A DNA stretch of 64,000 bases, taken from assembly GCF_000516985.1 (NCBI RefSeq), contig NW_006917093.1:3658001-3722000 (forward strand), in the 5' to 3' direction. The notes under the pieces were generated by a model that was not told the origin of the DNA, did no database searches, and saw nothing but the letters and a program-made list of their open reading frames with translations. The position numbers were made by a program, and so were the translations under genes. Origin of the DNA: Pestalotiopsis fici W106-1. Taxonomy: Eukaryota; Ascomycota; Sordariomycetes; Amphisphaeriales; Sporocadaceae. Positions 1 through 12,640 of this stretch are shown in pieces (within the stretch, counting starts at the first letter, position 1; each line of letters starts with the position of its first letter).

Positions 1-2704
1 GTCAGAAAGGCTATAACATCGAAAGAGGCGGAGCTGGCCAAAATTCTCCCAGAATACGAAAAGAGAAAGACCAAGGAGTATGAGATCAAGCAAGAATTGG
101 ACACTGCCGAGGCCGGGCGGCAGAGACTCTTCACGAAACAAACGCGAAGCAGCCAATTTAGGAATAAGGCCGAACGAGATGCGTTCTTGAAGAAAGAGAT
201 TAACGACCTGAACCTAACTCTCAGTCAACAGAAGGCTACTCGTTTAGACGCAGAGGAGGAGGTCAAGAACAAGCAGTCATCCATCAAGCAGCTCGAGAAA
301 GATGTCGCAAACTTGCGCTCCAAGAATGAAGGCTTTGGCAACAGTCGCATCGCCCTTGCCGATGAAGTTACTGGTGCCAAGGACAATTTGGAGAAGCTTC
401 AAGAAGAGCGCAAGCTGCTGCGCCGCGAGGAGGATAAGCTAGATGCGATCCTCTCCAATGCTCGTAGAGAGCGAGACCGAGCCGAGCGTGAGCTTTCGTA
501 CACCATGGATGGAGAAACCTCCCGCGGTCTGGCGACGATCAGGCGCCTCAGGCAAGAAAAAGACATTCCTGGTGCATTCGGCACACTGGCCGAGCTACTC
601 GATGTCAATGAGGCCTACCGCGTTCCTGTAGAGCAGGTTGCTGGTGCCAGCCTGTTTCATTACATCGTCGACAACGAGGAGACAGCAACATACTTCATGA
701 ACGCGCTTCAGCGAACACGGGGCGGTCGTGTCACCTTTGCACCTCTTAGCAAGCTGCATCCTCGTCCGGCCAATCTTCCACGCGCGAATGACGCTGTCCC
801 TCTTGTGAGCAAGATACAGTACGATCCAACTTATGACGCTGCGTTCCAGCAAGTGTTTGGGAGAACCATCATCTGTCCGAACCTGACCGTCGCTGGTCAG
901 TATGCCAGGAGTCACAACTGTGATGCCATCACGCCCGAGGGTGACACGACCAACAAGAGGGGTGCCATGACCGGAGGTTACATTGACCCAGGAAAGTCGC
1001 GTCTCCAGGCAGTTCGTAATGCGACCAAGTGGAGGGAGGAGTACGAACAACTCCTGAGCCAATCTTCAAGCATCAAAAAGGAGATTGAGAAAAAGGAGCA
1101 AGAGATCACGTATGCTACTGGTGAGCTTCGCAAGCGCGAGCAGAAGCTCCGACAAATGGATGACAGCTATGGCCCGCTTCGGGCGGAGCTCAACGCCAAG
1201 AGTGTTCAGATTGGCCGTGAGCAAGATCATCTGGAAGCCGCGATCAAGCGACGTGAGACTGTCGATAGAAACATGAAGGATTTTGGCGATACGCTGAATG
1301 CTCACGAAGCCGAACTCTCTTCGGACTTCAAAAAGGCTCTATCAGCTAATGAAGAACAGCAGCTCGAGAGCCTCAGTCAATCTGTCCAAGACTTACAGAA
1401 GCAATGGACAGAAATTAGCAGAGCCAGAAGAGAACTGGAGGGCCGCAAGCAGATTCTGGACGCCGAGCTTCGAAACAATCTTCAGCTAAAGCTCGATCAA
1501 TTGACAAGCCAAGCTTTTGAAAATGGTGCAGGCGGCAGCAGCGGAAATCTGAAAGAAGCTCAACGTGAGCTTAAGAAGGCCCAGAAAGCCGTTGCTTCAG
1601 TCGAGACAAGACTTCAAGAGAATGAGCAGCAGATTGAGAGCACGGAAGCCAACATTGGCAAGCTGGAAAAACAGAAAGCTGCCAAGGACCTGGAACAACA
1701 GGAGCTCGCTCGAGATATCCAGAAGCAGCAGAAGAGAATGGAGAAGGGCATCCAGAAGAAGGCACTCCTCACAACGAGAGCCATTGAATGCGCCAAGAAC
1801 ATTCGTGACCTTGGTGTACTGCCCGAAGAGGCATTTGAGAAGTACGAACGACTGGAGTCGAAGAGTGTAAGTCAAATTGAACTTTAGTATCGCCAAAACT
1901 CTACTAACAAAATTTGCAGATCGCTTCGAGGCTGAAGAAGGTCAATGACGCGTTGAAGAAGTACAAGCATGTCAACAAGAAAGCCTTTGAGCAATACAAC
2001 AGTTTCACAACTCAACAGGATCAACTGCTCAAACGGCGCAAGGAGCTTGACCAGTCTCAAGAGTCCATCGAGGAGCTTGTGGCTCATTTGGATCAGCGCA
2101 AGGACGAAGCCATTGAGCGAACCTTCAAGCAAGTCTCCAAGGAGTTTGCCACTATTTTCGAACGACTTGTACCTGCAGGTCAAGGCCGTCTCGTGATTCA
2201 GCGCAAGGCCGACCGTCGAGTTGATCCTGAAGAGTCTGACGAAGAACAACGTGGAAGCGTTGAGAACTACACTGGTGTTGGCATCAGTGTGTCGTTTAAT
2301 TCAAAGCAGTTCGATGAGCAGCAGCGCATTCAGCAACTGTCCGGTGGCCAGAAGAGTAAGTTTTCGCACCATTAGTCCAAAGCTATTTCCACTAACATGA
2401 CTTGTCAGGTTTGTGTGCTCTTTGCCTGATTTTTGCCCTCCAACAAACAGAATCCAGTCCCATGGTTATCTTTGATGAGGTGGACGCCAACTTGGACGCT
2501 CAATACCGGACGGCCGTCGCTGGTCTTCTCGACTCCATCTCGAAGGAGGCGGGGACGCAATTCATCTGTACCACGTTCAGACCCGAAATCGTCCTTGTTG
2601 CGGACAAGTGTTATGGTGTTACCTTCAGGAACAAGAACAGTAATATCAACTGCGTCCCGACTGAACAGGCATTGGACTTTGTGGAAGGTCAAGCTCCCCG
2701 ATGA
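1..2704 (+). CDS. smc3: Cohesin subunit SMC3, C-terminal ~865 residues (5' end outside window)
   Basis: Structural-maintenance-of-chromosomes ATPase. With SMC1 and a kleisin it forms the cohesin ring that holds sister chromatids together in the nucleus. The frame is open from base 1, so the Walker A half lies upstream; about a third of a ~1200-residue family member is missing. Exons are <1..1866, 1920..2355 and 2409..2704, with introns of 53 bp each. Seen in order: coiled coil, the globular hinge (residues ~190-305 counted from the window edge, beginning [13 protein letters not shown]), a second long coiled coil, then the head half. The head has the ABC signature LSGGQKSLCAL, which is interrupted by the second intron, and the Walker B/D-loop [11 protein letters not shown]. 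The QK-S junction restores the signature exactly, which confirms that intron. The hinge and tail read as SMC3 rather than SMC1/2/4. Stop at 2702-2704. The 3' end converges on DBP9. Confidence 0.96.
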
Positions 2705-3326
2705 GGGAGTCCTGGACGCAGGAAGGATGCCCACTCATGAAACACAATGGCCGGAGGGGAAAGGGGTTTGGCGTTTGCTGGCGACAGCTTAAAGCTGTAC
2801 ATTTAGTCCTAGGCTTTTTGCTTTTACTGTCGTGGCACGTCGTCTTTGTGTCACGACCTGTCACGATGTCTGTAGCTGTATATTGAGAATAAGACATTGC
2901 TTTTGGCTGATACATGCTGTGATATTTGATGACCTTGCAATTTTGATCCACAGTCAACAATCTTTTTCACGTGACATGACTCGAAAATATCGGTGCAATC
3001 ATGGGCTTGGATGGAGCACCCGGACAAGAGCCTAAAAGCAAGGGGGCGAAGAAAAGAAGAGTGGCCCTTTACGTTGTGATCTATGTGTACTTGTTTGTCC
3101 ATGGTTTGATTTCGGCACATGTACCATGAAAAGTCATTGGAGTGGGATGCCACCCCTTACTCGATGTCTTTCACAAGAATTCCATCTATTCTTTGCTTGA
3201 TTTCACATAATCGCAAGTGGACTTCGGGGCCAGAATACTGTGATATCAATTAATTTTTGCGTCCTGTGAATGGCAAGTCACGACTGAATTGTAGGTCGAG
3301 ACACATCTATTTAAATCGCTGGTGGC
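2705..3326. other. Convergent 3' intergenic region SMC3/DBP9
   Basis: A 622-bp gap between two genes that converge tail to tail. It should hold both 3' UTRs and polyadenylation signals. Only short, unrecognisable open frames occur here. No repeat or RNA gene was seen. Confidence 0.7.
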
Positions 3327-5403
3327 TTATTTCTTCGACTTCGGCCTTCCTCTGAACGATTTCAGTGGATCGACTCTTCGGGTACCGATTCTCTTTCCCT
3401 TGCCTCTGAACGACTTTCCTTTCTTCGATTTTCCGTCTTTTTTGAATGGCACAAATCCAATCTCGTTTGCCGTCAGAGCTTTCTTGCCCTCGGGCAGCAG
3501 ATAGTCCGGCACCTGCTTCAGGTGGCTTTGTGTCCTGGCCGTCCTCATCTCTGTGTCGTGTCTGATCAGATGCGACAACTCCTGCGGCTTCTCTTCGAAA
3601 TATCTCTTGAGCTTCTCACTCTTTGCCAGCTCCTGTCTCAGCTCTCGTACACGTGCCTCACGAACAGCGACACTGGTGACGGCTCGTAGCGCATCGTTCA
3701 TACGATACCGGAAGTTGTTGACTTGCTTCATGTCGAAAGCATATGGTTTAATCTCTCTACCCTTCTTCTGCTGCTGCTTCATGATCTTTGCCAGCACCTT
3801 TTCGTCGTTTTCAGCTGTTTCAACAGTGGTCGGCATGTGTTTGCGATACTGTTCCTTTGGCACAACAAATGACAAGGCCATACCACTCTGCGAAGCTCGT
3901 GCCGTACGTCCAATCCGGTGAGTGTACGATCTGGCCGAGGTGGGTAGGTCAAAGTTGACGACCTGGTGATTATTAGCAGGGCCACACGCTGTATAGTCCG
4001 GAAAAGAACACTTACGCATGAAACGTTCCGAAAATCGATACCCCTCGAGACACCATACTCGTGATCCTTGGGCGACTTGCGCTTCTTCTTCTTTGGGGGC
4101 GCCTCCGCTTTCTTGGACTTTCCAGTAGTCTCGGCGTCCTCCTCAGCATCTTCTTGTTCCGGAGACTCCTCATCGCCAATAACCTCGTTCTCATCAGAAG
4201 CAATGATGATGTCATATACGTTGCGATTAAACTCGGATACCACGTGTAATCTGGAGTTGACCGGAAGTTCGCTATTGAGGATACAACTCCTTATTCCAAA
4301 CTATGATTCTCATCAGCCATGTCCCCATGATCTTGTAGATATAACATTATAGTTACCTGCTCAAAGAAAAGCTTAAGTCGATATGAGCGATCAACGTCGG
4401 CGACGAAAATGATCGACTTGCCCTTGATCAACTGGAGCTTGTACATGACATACGTGAGAAGGAATTTCTCGTCTTCGGCGCATCTGGAATATGTAAGTCA
4501 AGTGAATTCATAGAGCATGGCAATCAAAGCTTACTTGACAACAAATTGCGAGAGTTTGTCCTCCTCGGCCTCATCTTCTAGATTGAGAAGAGTGGGGTTT
4601 CGGCAGAAGATGCCCTTTAATGTGTCAACTTCAGTGGTGAGTGTGGCACCTAGAGGCCAAGATTAGCAACATGCAGACTCATGCTTCCAGGGGGAATCAG
4701 GCAAAACGCACTCATGAGTATTGTCTGTATGCCTTTGGGGATGACACCGGCAATGCTCTGGAGATCATCGTCGTAGCCGTAACTGAGCACCAGGTCGGCC
4801 TCATCCAAGACAAGATGGGTGAGGTTGTCGAGCGATAGTGCAGAGTTCTTGACATTGTGCCATGCCCTGGCAGGAGTGGCGACAACTATATCGGGGGAGT
4901 TGGAGAGAAGCGACTTTGATACTGCATCAGGAACTCGGTCGGAGAGCTTTACGATTTGGATCTCCTTGGAACAGAAAGAGGTGAAGGATTCAAGCACAGT
5001 AGTGACTTGATCGGCCAATTCGCGGGTCGGGACAAGGAAGAGGGCAGCAGTATATGGTGTAGACGCCTTGTAGTCATCATGTTAGCCATGGTCATCGCAG
5101 ATGAGATGCCGTATGTGTTGTCGAGCTCACCTGCTTCTTCTTCTTCAATATGGCCTCGAGTACCGGCAATACATAAGCAGCAGTCTTTCCGGAGCCAGTG
5201 CGAGCCTTTGCAATAATGTCGCGACCTTCGAGAGCCAACGGGATAGTCTTCTGCTGGACAGTGGTGGGTGTCTTGAATCGTTGGCTTGCAATGGCTTGGA
5301 GGAGTCGGGGTTCGAGATTGAAGTCGGCAAAGCTGGGCTCCTTCTTGTCGACGTCGGCCACCTCGACGCTGGGGGCGTCGTTCTCGTCAAGCTTCCTCTT
5401 CAT
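3327..5403 (-). CDS. dbp9: ATP-dependent DEAD-box RNA helicase DBP9
   Basis: DEAD-box helicase that, in the yeast family, acts in the nucleolus in assembly of the 60S ribosomal subunit. Exons on the minus strand are 5403..5131, 5066..4712, 4649..4535, 4483..4357, 4300..4016 and 3962..3327, which join into 596 codons plus a stop, a normal length for Dbp9. Motifs run in the expected order: Q motif near residues 25-50, Walker [22 protein letters not shown] within [13 protein letters not shown] (split by intron 2), [13 protein letters not shown] and HRIGRTAR. Between motifs IV and V sits a family-typical charged insert ([13 protein letters not shown], then KKKKRKSPK). The C-terminus is strongly basic (ends RPKSKK), as expected for a nucleolar RNA-binding protein. 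The ATG at 5403 directly precedes the conserved N-terminus. The gene is divergent from the proton ATPase, 3.1 kb away. Confidence 0.96.
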
Positions 5404-8400
5404 GGCGGATTCTCAGAATACAGCGGAATCAGGATATCTACCGGGTTGGTTGGACTCTACGTCTGCACAGGCGGTGGTTTCGCCAGGGTGCAATGCGGTG
5501 CATTTGGTCGCGGCAGGTATCATCAACTTTTTTTCTTATCTTATCGGTCACTGGGGGGCCACACTACTGTACTACAGAGTACGTACTGCAGTAGCAGCAG
5601 TGGACTGCGACATGGAAAGTGGGGGGAAAAGCGAAAGCCCAGACTCTGAATGTTGCTTGTGGTCCACTCCAGCTGTGGCTTCTCATCTCTCTCACTTGCT
5701 GCATTTCAATGTCCATGGTTGTGGTCAGAGCGGGTGGCAGGGAACAAGCCAAACAACATTGAATAGACAATAGGTACCTCGGTACCCTCTTCCGGCGGGT
5801 TTCAATCAGTAATAATTGCACATGTGTTAGGTGTGCATGCCAGGTGGGCCATTCAGTCCATTCTGAGAAATTGAAACGTCGAAACATTGTCAATGCAACC
5901 ATGTCCAGGGCTATCATGATATCAAAGAAAAGGAGCCGACGATAATTTGTAGGAGAGCCCTCACCAGTCTGATGAGAGAGTCTAAGCGACCCTTTGCTTG
6001 CTGAGACAAGTGCTTTTGGCTTTGTCTTTTCTTATCTCTTGGAGGATGTATCAAGCAAAAAGCAAGGTTGTTTCCTACAAAATAAGTCCGAATGTCTAGT
6101 GCCAGGAGACTGAGTGTATCTGAACGTAGGTTTTACCACGCAACTCACTCGGCCAGTGAGGTGAAGCAAATCTTCAATAAACTCAAGTTGACAGAAGTTT
6201 GTCACGCTTGGCGTATTACGTACAAATGCTATTACAATCCCAACACAACCAAGGCGTTTGATGGTTAACCATAGTGCATACTGATTTCCAAAACGGCGAC
6301 AATATAATCGCCAGCTCATTGGAGATGGTAGTAATCCCCCCCAGGTCGTGTTGATCCAAACTCCGGCACTTAAGGCCAAACCCCAGACTCCCGCCCACTT
6401 CCCCAGAGATGCACCGCTGCTGCCAAGTCACTCAACACGATGCCAAACAGCAGTGATTCTGCCTTGAGGCTCTTGGCTCTTGGCCTCGACGACGATCAAT
6501 GCATTTTGTGAGAAGCCTCACTGGTGTCAATTGATGTTATCTCATTCGGCAGATTCTCATCTGAACCTTTTACGCTTCGAGAACTGTTTTGGCCAAGCTG
6601 CCCATCCACTAGAAGCAATTGCCGCTATGCAATTCCAACGAGTGCGCCGACGCGGCCTCGGGGGTCCGCCCACCGACCAAATCCTGCCCTTCTGGTGCCT
6701 GGTGCGACAAGCGCAAAAAAATCGCCGCCGCCGCCAAGGTCACACTCGACTCGTTTGATCCCCTTCTCGTTTCATCAACCCAGCCGAAGCCTTTTCCCAG
6801 GGTCCACTACCTAAATTATCTCGACTCTTCCCGCGTCTTGACGGCGCCTGTCCGCGCGGCGAACCGCCGCACAGCTGCGAAGATGAGTGCTGCAACGGTG
6901 CAATCTGACTTTCCCATCAACAAATTCAAGGCCCCCACGCACGCGAGGCCAGAGCGACAATCATTTCAGACTCCCCTCCCCTGCTTGCTGCTTGCTAGTC
7001 AGTGATTACGCCGAATAGTAAGGTGCGACTTCTTCTTGCTCCCCAAGGAACATCCACCTCAAAGGTTATATGTCTTTATGGGCCTTTTATCCAGTACAAC
7101 CGGGTTTGCTTGCCGTGATTAGCGAGCCTGGGCGGCAGGGCCAGCTCTGTTATTTACATAGTATTTCCGTGGATGCGGCGAGACGACCCTGGGAATAATG
7201 ATATGGTCCGTGCTGCAAATCGTGGAGCCCCATGTTCGGAGTACTTTTGGTTTGGGGTATACTATGTAATGACCTTGAATAATTCGCGCTTTATTGTATT
7301 ATGAAAGACAAGGTACCAACATGGGTATTGAATACCTGGCTGGCTGCAGGATGAATCCGAGTATGGCTGCTCAGCTCCCACGGCTCTTCTATTTTCAGTC
7401 GCGTTCAAAGGAGCCAAGTCTACATTGGGGTGTAGAAAAAGAACGATCAGCCATCGAACAAGCGCTTGGCAATGGCCTAGGTGTTTCCATATCGGTATCT
7501 TTGCCTCTACCATAGGGGGTCATATACGGCTACTTTTGTCTATTGGCAGCACGTTCATAGTTAAGATCGCCCACAGCACAAACACTATGGATTTCGCTTG
7601 GCAGACTTGGCAACGCAGCACATGCGTCTGCATCAGTTGGGTGCATTCAACAACTACTGTGTATGTAGAATCTGTTTCTGGGCAAACAGGTACCGTCTAC
7701 CAATCCTGATAGGCCGCTATGGTACATGTCCCATCATATACTAAGTCACGTGCTACCCTGGACCCTCCAATGGGCAGCGTTTCATAACCGTTGGTGCTGA
7801 AACTTCGACCAGGGTCCGGCCTCTTTGGGACTTACACCTCTCACGGACCTCGTTGTTTCTTTCTCTCCCTTGCCATTCGTCCAGCCTGAGGCATTTTCAA
7901 TTCATAGTTGCGGGACTTATACTCGTATCAGTTTTGAGGAGTCTACGGTAGCTTGCCGGAATGGGGCGCTCGAGACTGATCGACGCCTCGCATCCGCGAG
8001 TTCTGCGTCGGACATCCCCTGTGAACGTATCGCTCAGTGAGGCGTCTGATAGGCCAGTCCGTCTCATGTTTTAAGCTCTACCGTGGGTTTGTAGTCCTGG
8101 ACGCTCACTTCAAGTTACCACCAAGGTCACCAAAGCTTCGTGCTTTCAACTGAATTTCATTGTAGCTTCCCTACCCTTGTGGATCTCTTCCCCTGCAGCC
8201 CTTTACGTTCCCTAGCTGCTTCAGAGAGAACAGCCAAGCTCTTGGACCTAGGAGCTATGTCGGCGGCTAATAACTCTACAATTTTTTCAAGATATCGGCG
8301 CCACTCGGTGCTACCTACGGCCATCTATAAGTAACATGAAATGGCTTCTCCGAGATCTAGGTTTTTCTTGACCTCTCTCTCTCACCTCCTCATATTTCAT

Positions 8401-8481
8401 CTCTTTGGCGGTCCGGCTTTTCGTTGTTTGTTTCTTCTGTCTATTTCTTCCACAGCTGGTCTGTAGCGCAGGTCGTGTGTA
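5404..8481. other. 3.1-kb divergent intergenic region DBP9 / proton ATPase
   Basis: Holds the promoter and leader of DBP9 at the left and a long promoter/leader for the ATPase at the right. A TATAAG box lies at about 8325-8330, followed by a pyrimidine-rich stretch (8366-8400, CTCTCTCTCTC), which resembles a fungal core promoter and start region about 80-150 bp before the ATPase ATG. A short ORF at 6883-7005 (40 codons, beginning MSAATVQSDFPINKF) has a gene-like start but no recognisable continuation, so I do not call it a gene. The other open frames here are short and unrecognised. Confidence 0.6.
8320..8400 (+). promoter_or_regulatory. Putative core promoter of the proton ATPase gene
   Basis: A TATAAG element near 8325 is followed 40-75 bp later by a CT-rich tract. 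In filamentous fungi transcripts often start within or just after such CT tracts. The distance to the ATG at 8482 fits a leader of roughly 80-130 nt. This is inferred from position and composition only. Confidence 0.35.
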
Positions 8482-11400
8482 ATGGCTCCCAACATTAAGA
8501 AAGTCAAGATGTTCCGGCAACACAGAGACGGTCAGGGTGCTCCTGAGTACCTGAATCCCTCGATAGATGCAACCGCCAATGCCGACTTGGAGTCTGGTAG
8601 CTTCCTGACAGAAAGCCAGAGAAACAATGCAATCGAGTAAGTACTAAGAAAAGAACCTTGGCCTTCCCGGGCACCCATCATTTTCCATCGACTTGGCCAC
8701 ACACTTTGGAATCATCAAGAGAAGAGAGGAAGGCTAACACATTTCGACTTGCCAGAAAACCGGACCATGCCAGCACCAACAAGAATGACGGAGACAACCC
8801 ATACCTCGATGAGTACACAGCGTGAGTTACATCCTACACGGCATTGCACCTGCTCAGCATGTTACGGGGAACTAACTGTTGAGTAGCTTGGTCCGCTATG
8901 TCGACACTTATCGGGATCCACACGCGAACGATGGACCCGGTGAGGAGGACTTCACCATGGACAGCAAGCCAAGACCATGGTGGGCGTTCTGGAGAGGCGG
9001 CAAAGCTGGATACAGCGCAGCTTCGCTGAGCAGCTTTGAGACGCCGAGTGATTGGTTGACCACCGACATTCGAGAAGGTCTCAACGACATGGAGGTTGAG
9101 CGGAGACGCAAATACACTGGCTGGAACGAGCTTTCAGCTGAGAAGGAGAACATGCTGCTCAAGTTCATTGGCTTTTTCCGTGGCCCTGTCCTATATGGTA
9201 TGCAATACAATGTCCAAATCCCAACCTTCCTCGGCGATTATTAACAAAGTCTACAGTCATGGAAGTGGCCGTCATCCTGGCCCTAGGTCTCCAGGACTGG
9301 CTTGACGCCGGTATTATCATTGGTATTCTGCTGCTCAACGCCATTGTCGGTTGGTACCAGGAGAAGCAAGCTGCCGATGTCGTGGCCAGCCTTAAGGGCG
9401 ACATTGCCATGAAGGCACGTGTCGTCAGAAATGGTACAGAAATGGAGGTTCTCGCCAGGGAGCTTGTTCCCGGTGATATTGTAAGTCGTTTTTACAACTC
9501 TTTTTTGGCATCAAATTCGCTAACCAATATAGCTTATCATTGAGGAAGGCCATGTCGTTGCTGCTGATTCCAGACTCATCTGTGACTATTCGGCTGGTAT
9601 TCAGGGCCAGGCTCAGTACGTTTCTGAGCTCAGCGCTCAAGATATCACTTCTCCCCGCCGCGAGGAATTCGAGGAGGGAGATGACGAAGGCACACCTCAC
9701 ATTGGCCATGCTATTGTTGCCATTGACCAGTCTGCCATGACCGGTGAATCGCTCGCTGTCGACAAGTACATGACTGACACTGTGTATTACACTACTGGTT
9801 GCAAGCGCGGCAAGGCTTACTGCGTCGTCACTTCTGGTGCTCAGGCTTCATTTGTCGGCAAGACTGCATCTCTTGTTCAGGGTGCCAAGGATAGTGGTCA
9901 CTTCAAGGCAATCATGAACTCGATTGGTACGACACTCTTGGTTCTCGTCGTTCTTTGGATTCTTATCGCCTGGATTGGTGGCTTCTACCGCAACCTGCGC
10001 ATTGCTCTTCCCCAAGAGAGCTCCCGCACGCTGCTTCACTACGCGCTAATCCTCCTCATCATTGGTGTCCCTGTTGGTTTGCCCGTTGTGACGACCACGA
10101 CACTGGCCGTTGGAGCCGCATATCTCGCCAAGGAAAAGGCTATTGTCCAGAAGCTTACTGCCATTGAGTCGCTCGCCGGTGTCGACATTCTCTGCTCCGA
10201 CAAGACCGGTACCCTCACGGCTAACCAACTGTCCGTCAGAGAGCCCTTTGTCATGGAAGGTGTTGATATCAACTGGATGATGGCAGTCGCCGCCTTGGCT
10301 TCTTCTCACAACATTAAGCACCTCGACCCCATTGACAAGATCACTGTCTTGACTCTCAAGCGCTACCCCAAGGCCAAGGAGCTCATCAGCGAGGGATGGA
10401 AGACTGAAAAGTTTACTCCCTTCGACCCAGTATCGAAGCGTATCACTGCCGTTTGCACGCACAAGGGAGTCCGGTACACTTGCGCCAAGGGTGCACCCAA
10501 GGCCGTCCTGGCTCTCACCGACTGCAGTCCCGAACAGGCTGCTCTGTTCCGTGAGAAGGCTGCCGAGCTCGCCCGCCGTGGTTTCCGTTCTCTTGCCGTC
10601 GCTGTCCAGGAAGAAGATGGCCCCTGGGAAATGCTCGGCATGATCTCTCTCTTTGACCCTCCCCGTTCTGACACTGCACAGACCATTGCTGAGGCTCAGG
10701 CTCTGGGTCTTCAAGTCAAGATGCTGACTGGTGATGCCATTGCAATTGCCAAGGAAACTTGCCGCATGTGTAAGTCAATCGTAACCGAGCCATATTTTAT
10801 CAAACTTGCTAATTTTGTCTTATAGTGGCTCTCGGTACCAAGGTTTACAACTCTGACAAGCTGCTTCACTCTGACATGGTTGGAACATCCATTCACGGTA
10901 TGTTGGCCCCCTCGAATCACTGCATGGCTGAAAATGCAAAACAAGATTGATACTAATTCTTGTTCTAGATCTTTGTGAGAGGGCCGATGGATTTGCTGAA
11001 GTCTTCCCTGAGCACAAGTACCAGGTCGTTGAGATGCTCCAGCAGCGTGGCCACTTGACTGCCATGACCGGAGACGGTGTCAACGACGCACCTTCGCTGA
11101 AGAAGTCTGACTGTGGTATCGCCGTCGAGGGAGCTACTGAAGCCGCTCAAGCCGCCGCTGATATCGTCTTCCTCGCCCCTGGTCTGAGCACCATTGTCTC
11201 TGCCATCAAGATCTCGCGTCAGATCTTCCAGCGCATGAAGGCTTACATCCAATACCGTATCGCTCTGTGTCTTCACCTTGAGATCTACCTCGTCACCTCC
11301 ATGGTCATTATCAACGAGACCATCCGCGCCGATCTCATCGTCTTTATTGCCCTGTTTGCCGATTTGGCTACTATTGCTGTCGCCTACGATAACGCTCACT

Positions 11401-12017
11401 ACGAGAAACGACCCGTCGAGTGGCAACTGCCCAAGATCTGGATCATTTCTGTCGTCCTCGGTGTCCTGCTCGCCTTGGGCACCTGGATTCTCCGCGGTAC
11501 TCTCTGGCTTCCTGATGGTGGTATCATCCAGAACTACGGTGGCATCCAGGAGATTCTCTTCCTGCAGGTCTCACTCACAGAGAACTGGCTCATCTTTGTC
11601 ACGCGCGGCTTTGAGACCACTCCCGCCTGGCAGCTCGTTGCCGCCATCTTTGGTGTCGACATTCTGGCTTCGCTCTTTGCCGGCTTTGGCTGGTTCAGCG
11701 GCGGCGGCGAGAGCCTCGAGACGGCCGCATCCGTCTCGGCCAAGCTGTCGGACAATGGCGCCACCGACATTGTCACCATTGTCGTCATCTGGATCTACTC
11801 CATTGCCGTCGTCATTGTCATTGGTATCATCTACTACATGCTCAGCGGCTGGTCCACCCTCGACAACCTCGGCCGCAAGAAGCGCAGCGCCCAGGACACC
11901 ATGATGGAGAACATCCTGACCCACCTGTCCAAGGTTGCCCTCGAGCACGAAAAGGATGAGAAGGGCAGCGAGAGATACTACATTGCCCAGAAGCAGGTCG
12001 TTGAGGAGGAGGAATAA
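8482..12017 (+). CDS. pma: Plasma-membrane P-type H+-ATPase (long N-terminus, probable second paralogue)
   Basis: P3A proton pump that exports H+ using ATP and energises nutrient uptake at the plasma membrane. Exons are 8482..8636, 8756..8821, 8887..9197, 9257..9480, 9533..10769, 10826..10897 and 10969..12017, giving 1037 residues. Seen: the actuator motif TGES (residues 322-325), DKTGTLT with the phosphorylated Asp at residue 475, KGAPK in the nucleotide domain, MLTGDA, and the hinge GDGVNDAPSLKKSDCGIAV. Hydrophobic segments occur before the actuator domain (VMEVAVILALG, GIIIGILLLNAIVG), before DKTGT, and several more in the last exon. Neurospora PMA1 is about 920 residues with its Asp at 378, so this protein carries about 97 extra residues N-terminally, encoded by the first small exons. 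That suggests the PMA2-like class rather than the main Pma1. It ends in an acidic EEEE tail. The ATG at 8482 gives one frame through two small exons into the conserved core. Confidence 0.95.
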
Positions 12018-12640
12018 GAGTTAAGGATAAAGAGAAACAGATGTCCATAATTGTTTCCCGGTTCTGCTGCTCCATCTCTTTTCTTTACTGGAATTGTCCT
12101 TTTCTGTCGTTATAGACTCGGGGTTAGAAAATCAAAGAAATGGTCTGGAGAATCGGCGGAAGGGGGAACATCGTTTGTATTAGAAAAGAACTACACATGA
12201 TACCAATCACGGTCACTTCCATTGGGGCGGGAGTTCGGATACATAATAAACTTTTCGTTTTGTTCAATCTCCGCTTCTTTTTCACTTGAACAAATGACTC
12301 TTGTGCTCCACGAGCACTTTCGCTTTGATTATTATCATGTGCAGAGCATTGCAGTATGCCACATGTCAAATCGATTCATCGTATCTATTTTTATTGCATA
12401 AGAGTTTGGGTAATAGAAGTTTGAGACTCCATTCATATTGTCTAACTTTTAAGCTCCGTTCCTACGAGTGGCCAAATGTATGCAAAAGACCAACAACTCA
12501 TCAGCATTGTTCATTGATCATGATCATGAACATGAATCCGGCCAGCAGTCGTCAATCGGCTGCCCCTCTACGTCGATGTCCTATCGTGGCTTTGAATTTC
12601 TTATATTGTCGCTTCCAGTGAACAACTGGACACATGGCAC
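12018..12640. other. Convergent 3' intergenic region proton ATPase / coronin
   Basis: A 623-bp gap between convergent genes. It contains an AATAAA-like polyadenylation candidate at about 12243-12248 for the ATPase transcript. No gene or repeat was recognised. Confidence 0.6.

Noticed and set aside
6883..7005. Short ORF with gene-like start (MSAATVQSDFPINKF)
   Set aside because: Only 40 codons, no convincing splice donor or downstream exon, and no recognised homology; kept only as a note in the intergenic entry.
10046..10714. 222-codon antisense ORF over the proton ATPase
   Set aside because: Mirror of the highly biased ATPase exon 5; no independent protein features.
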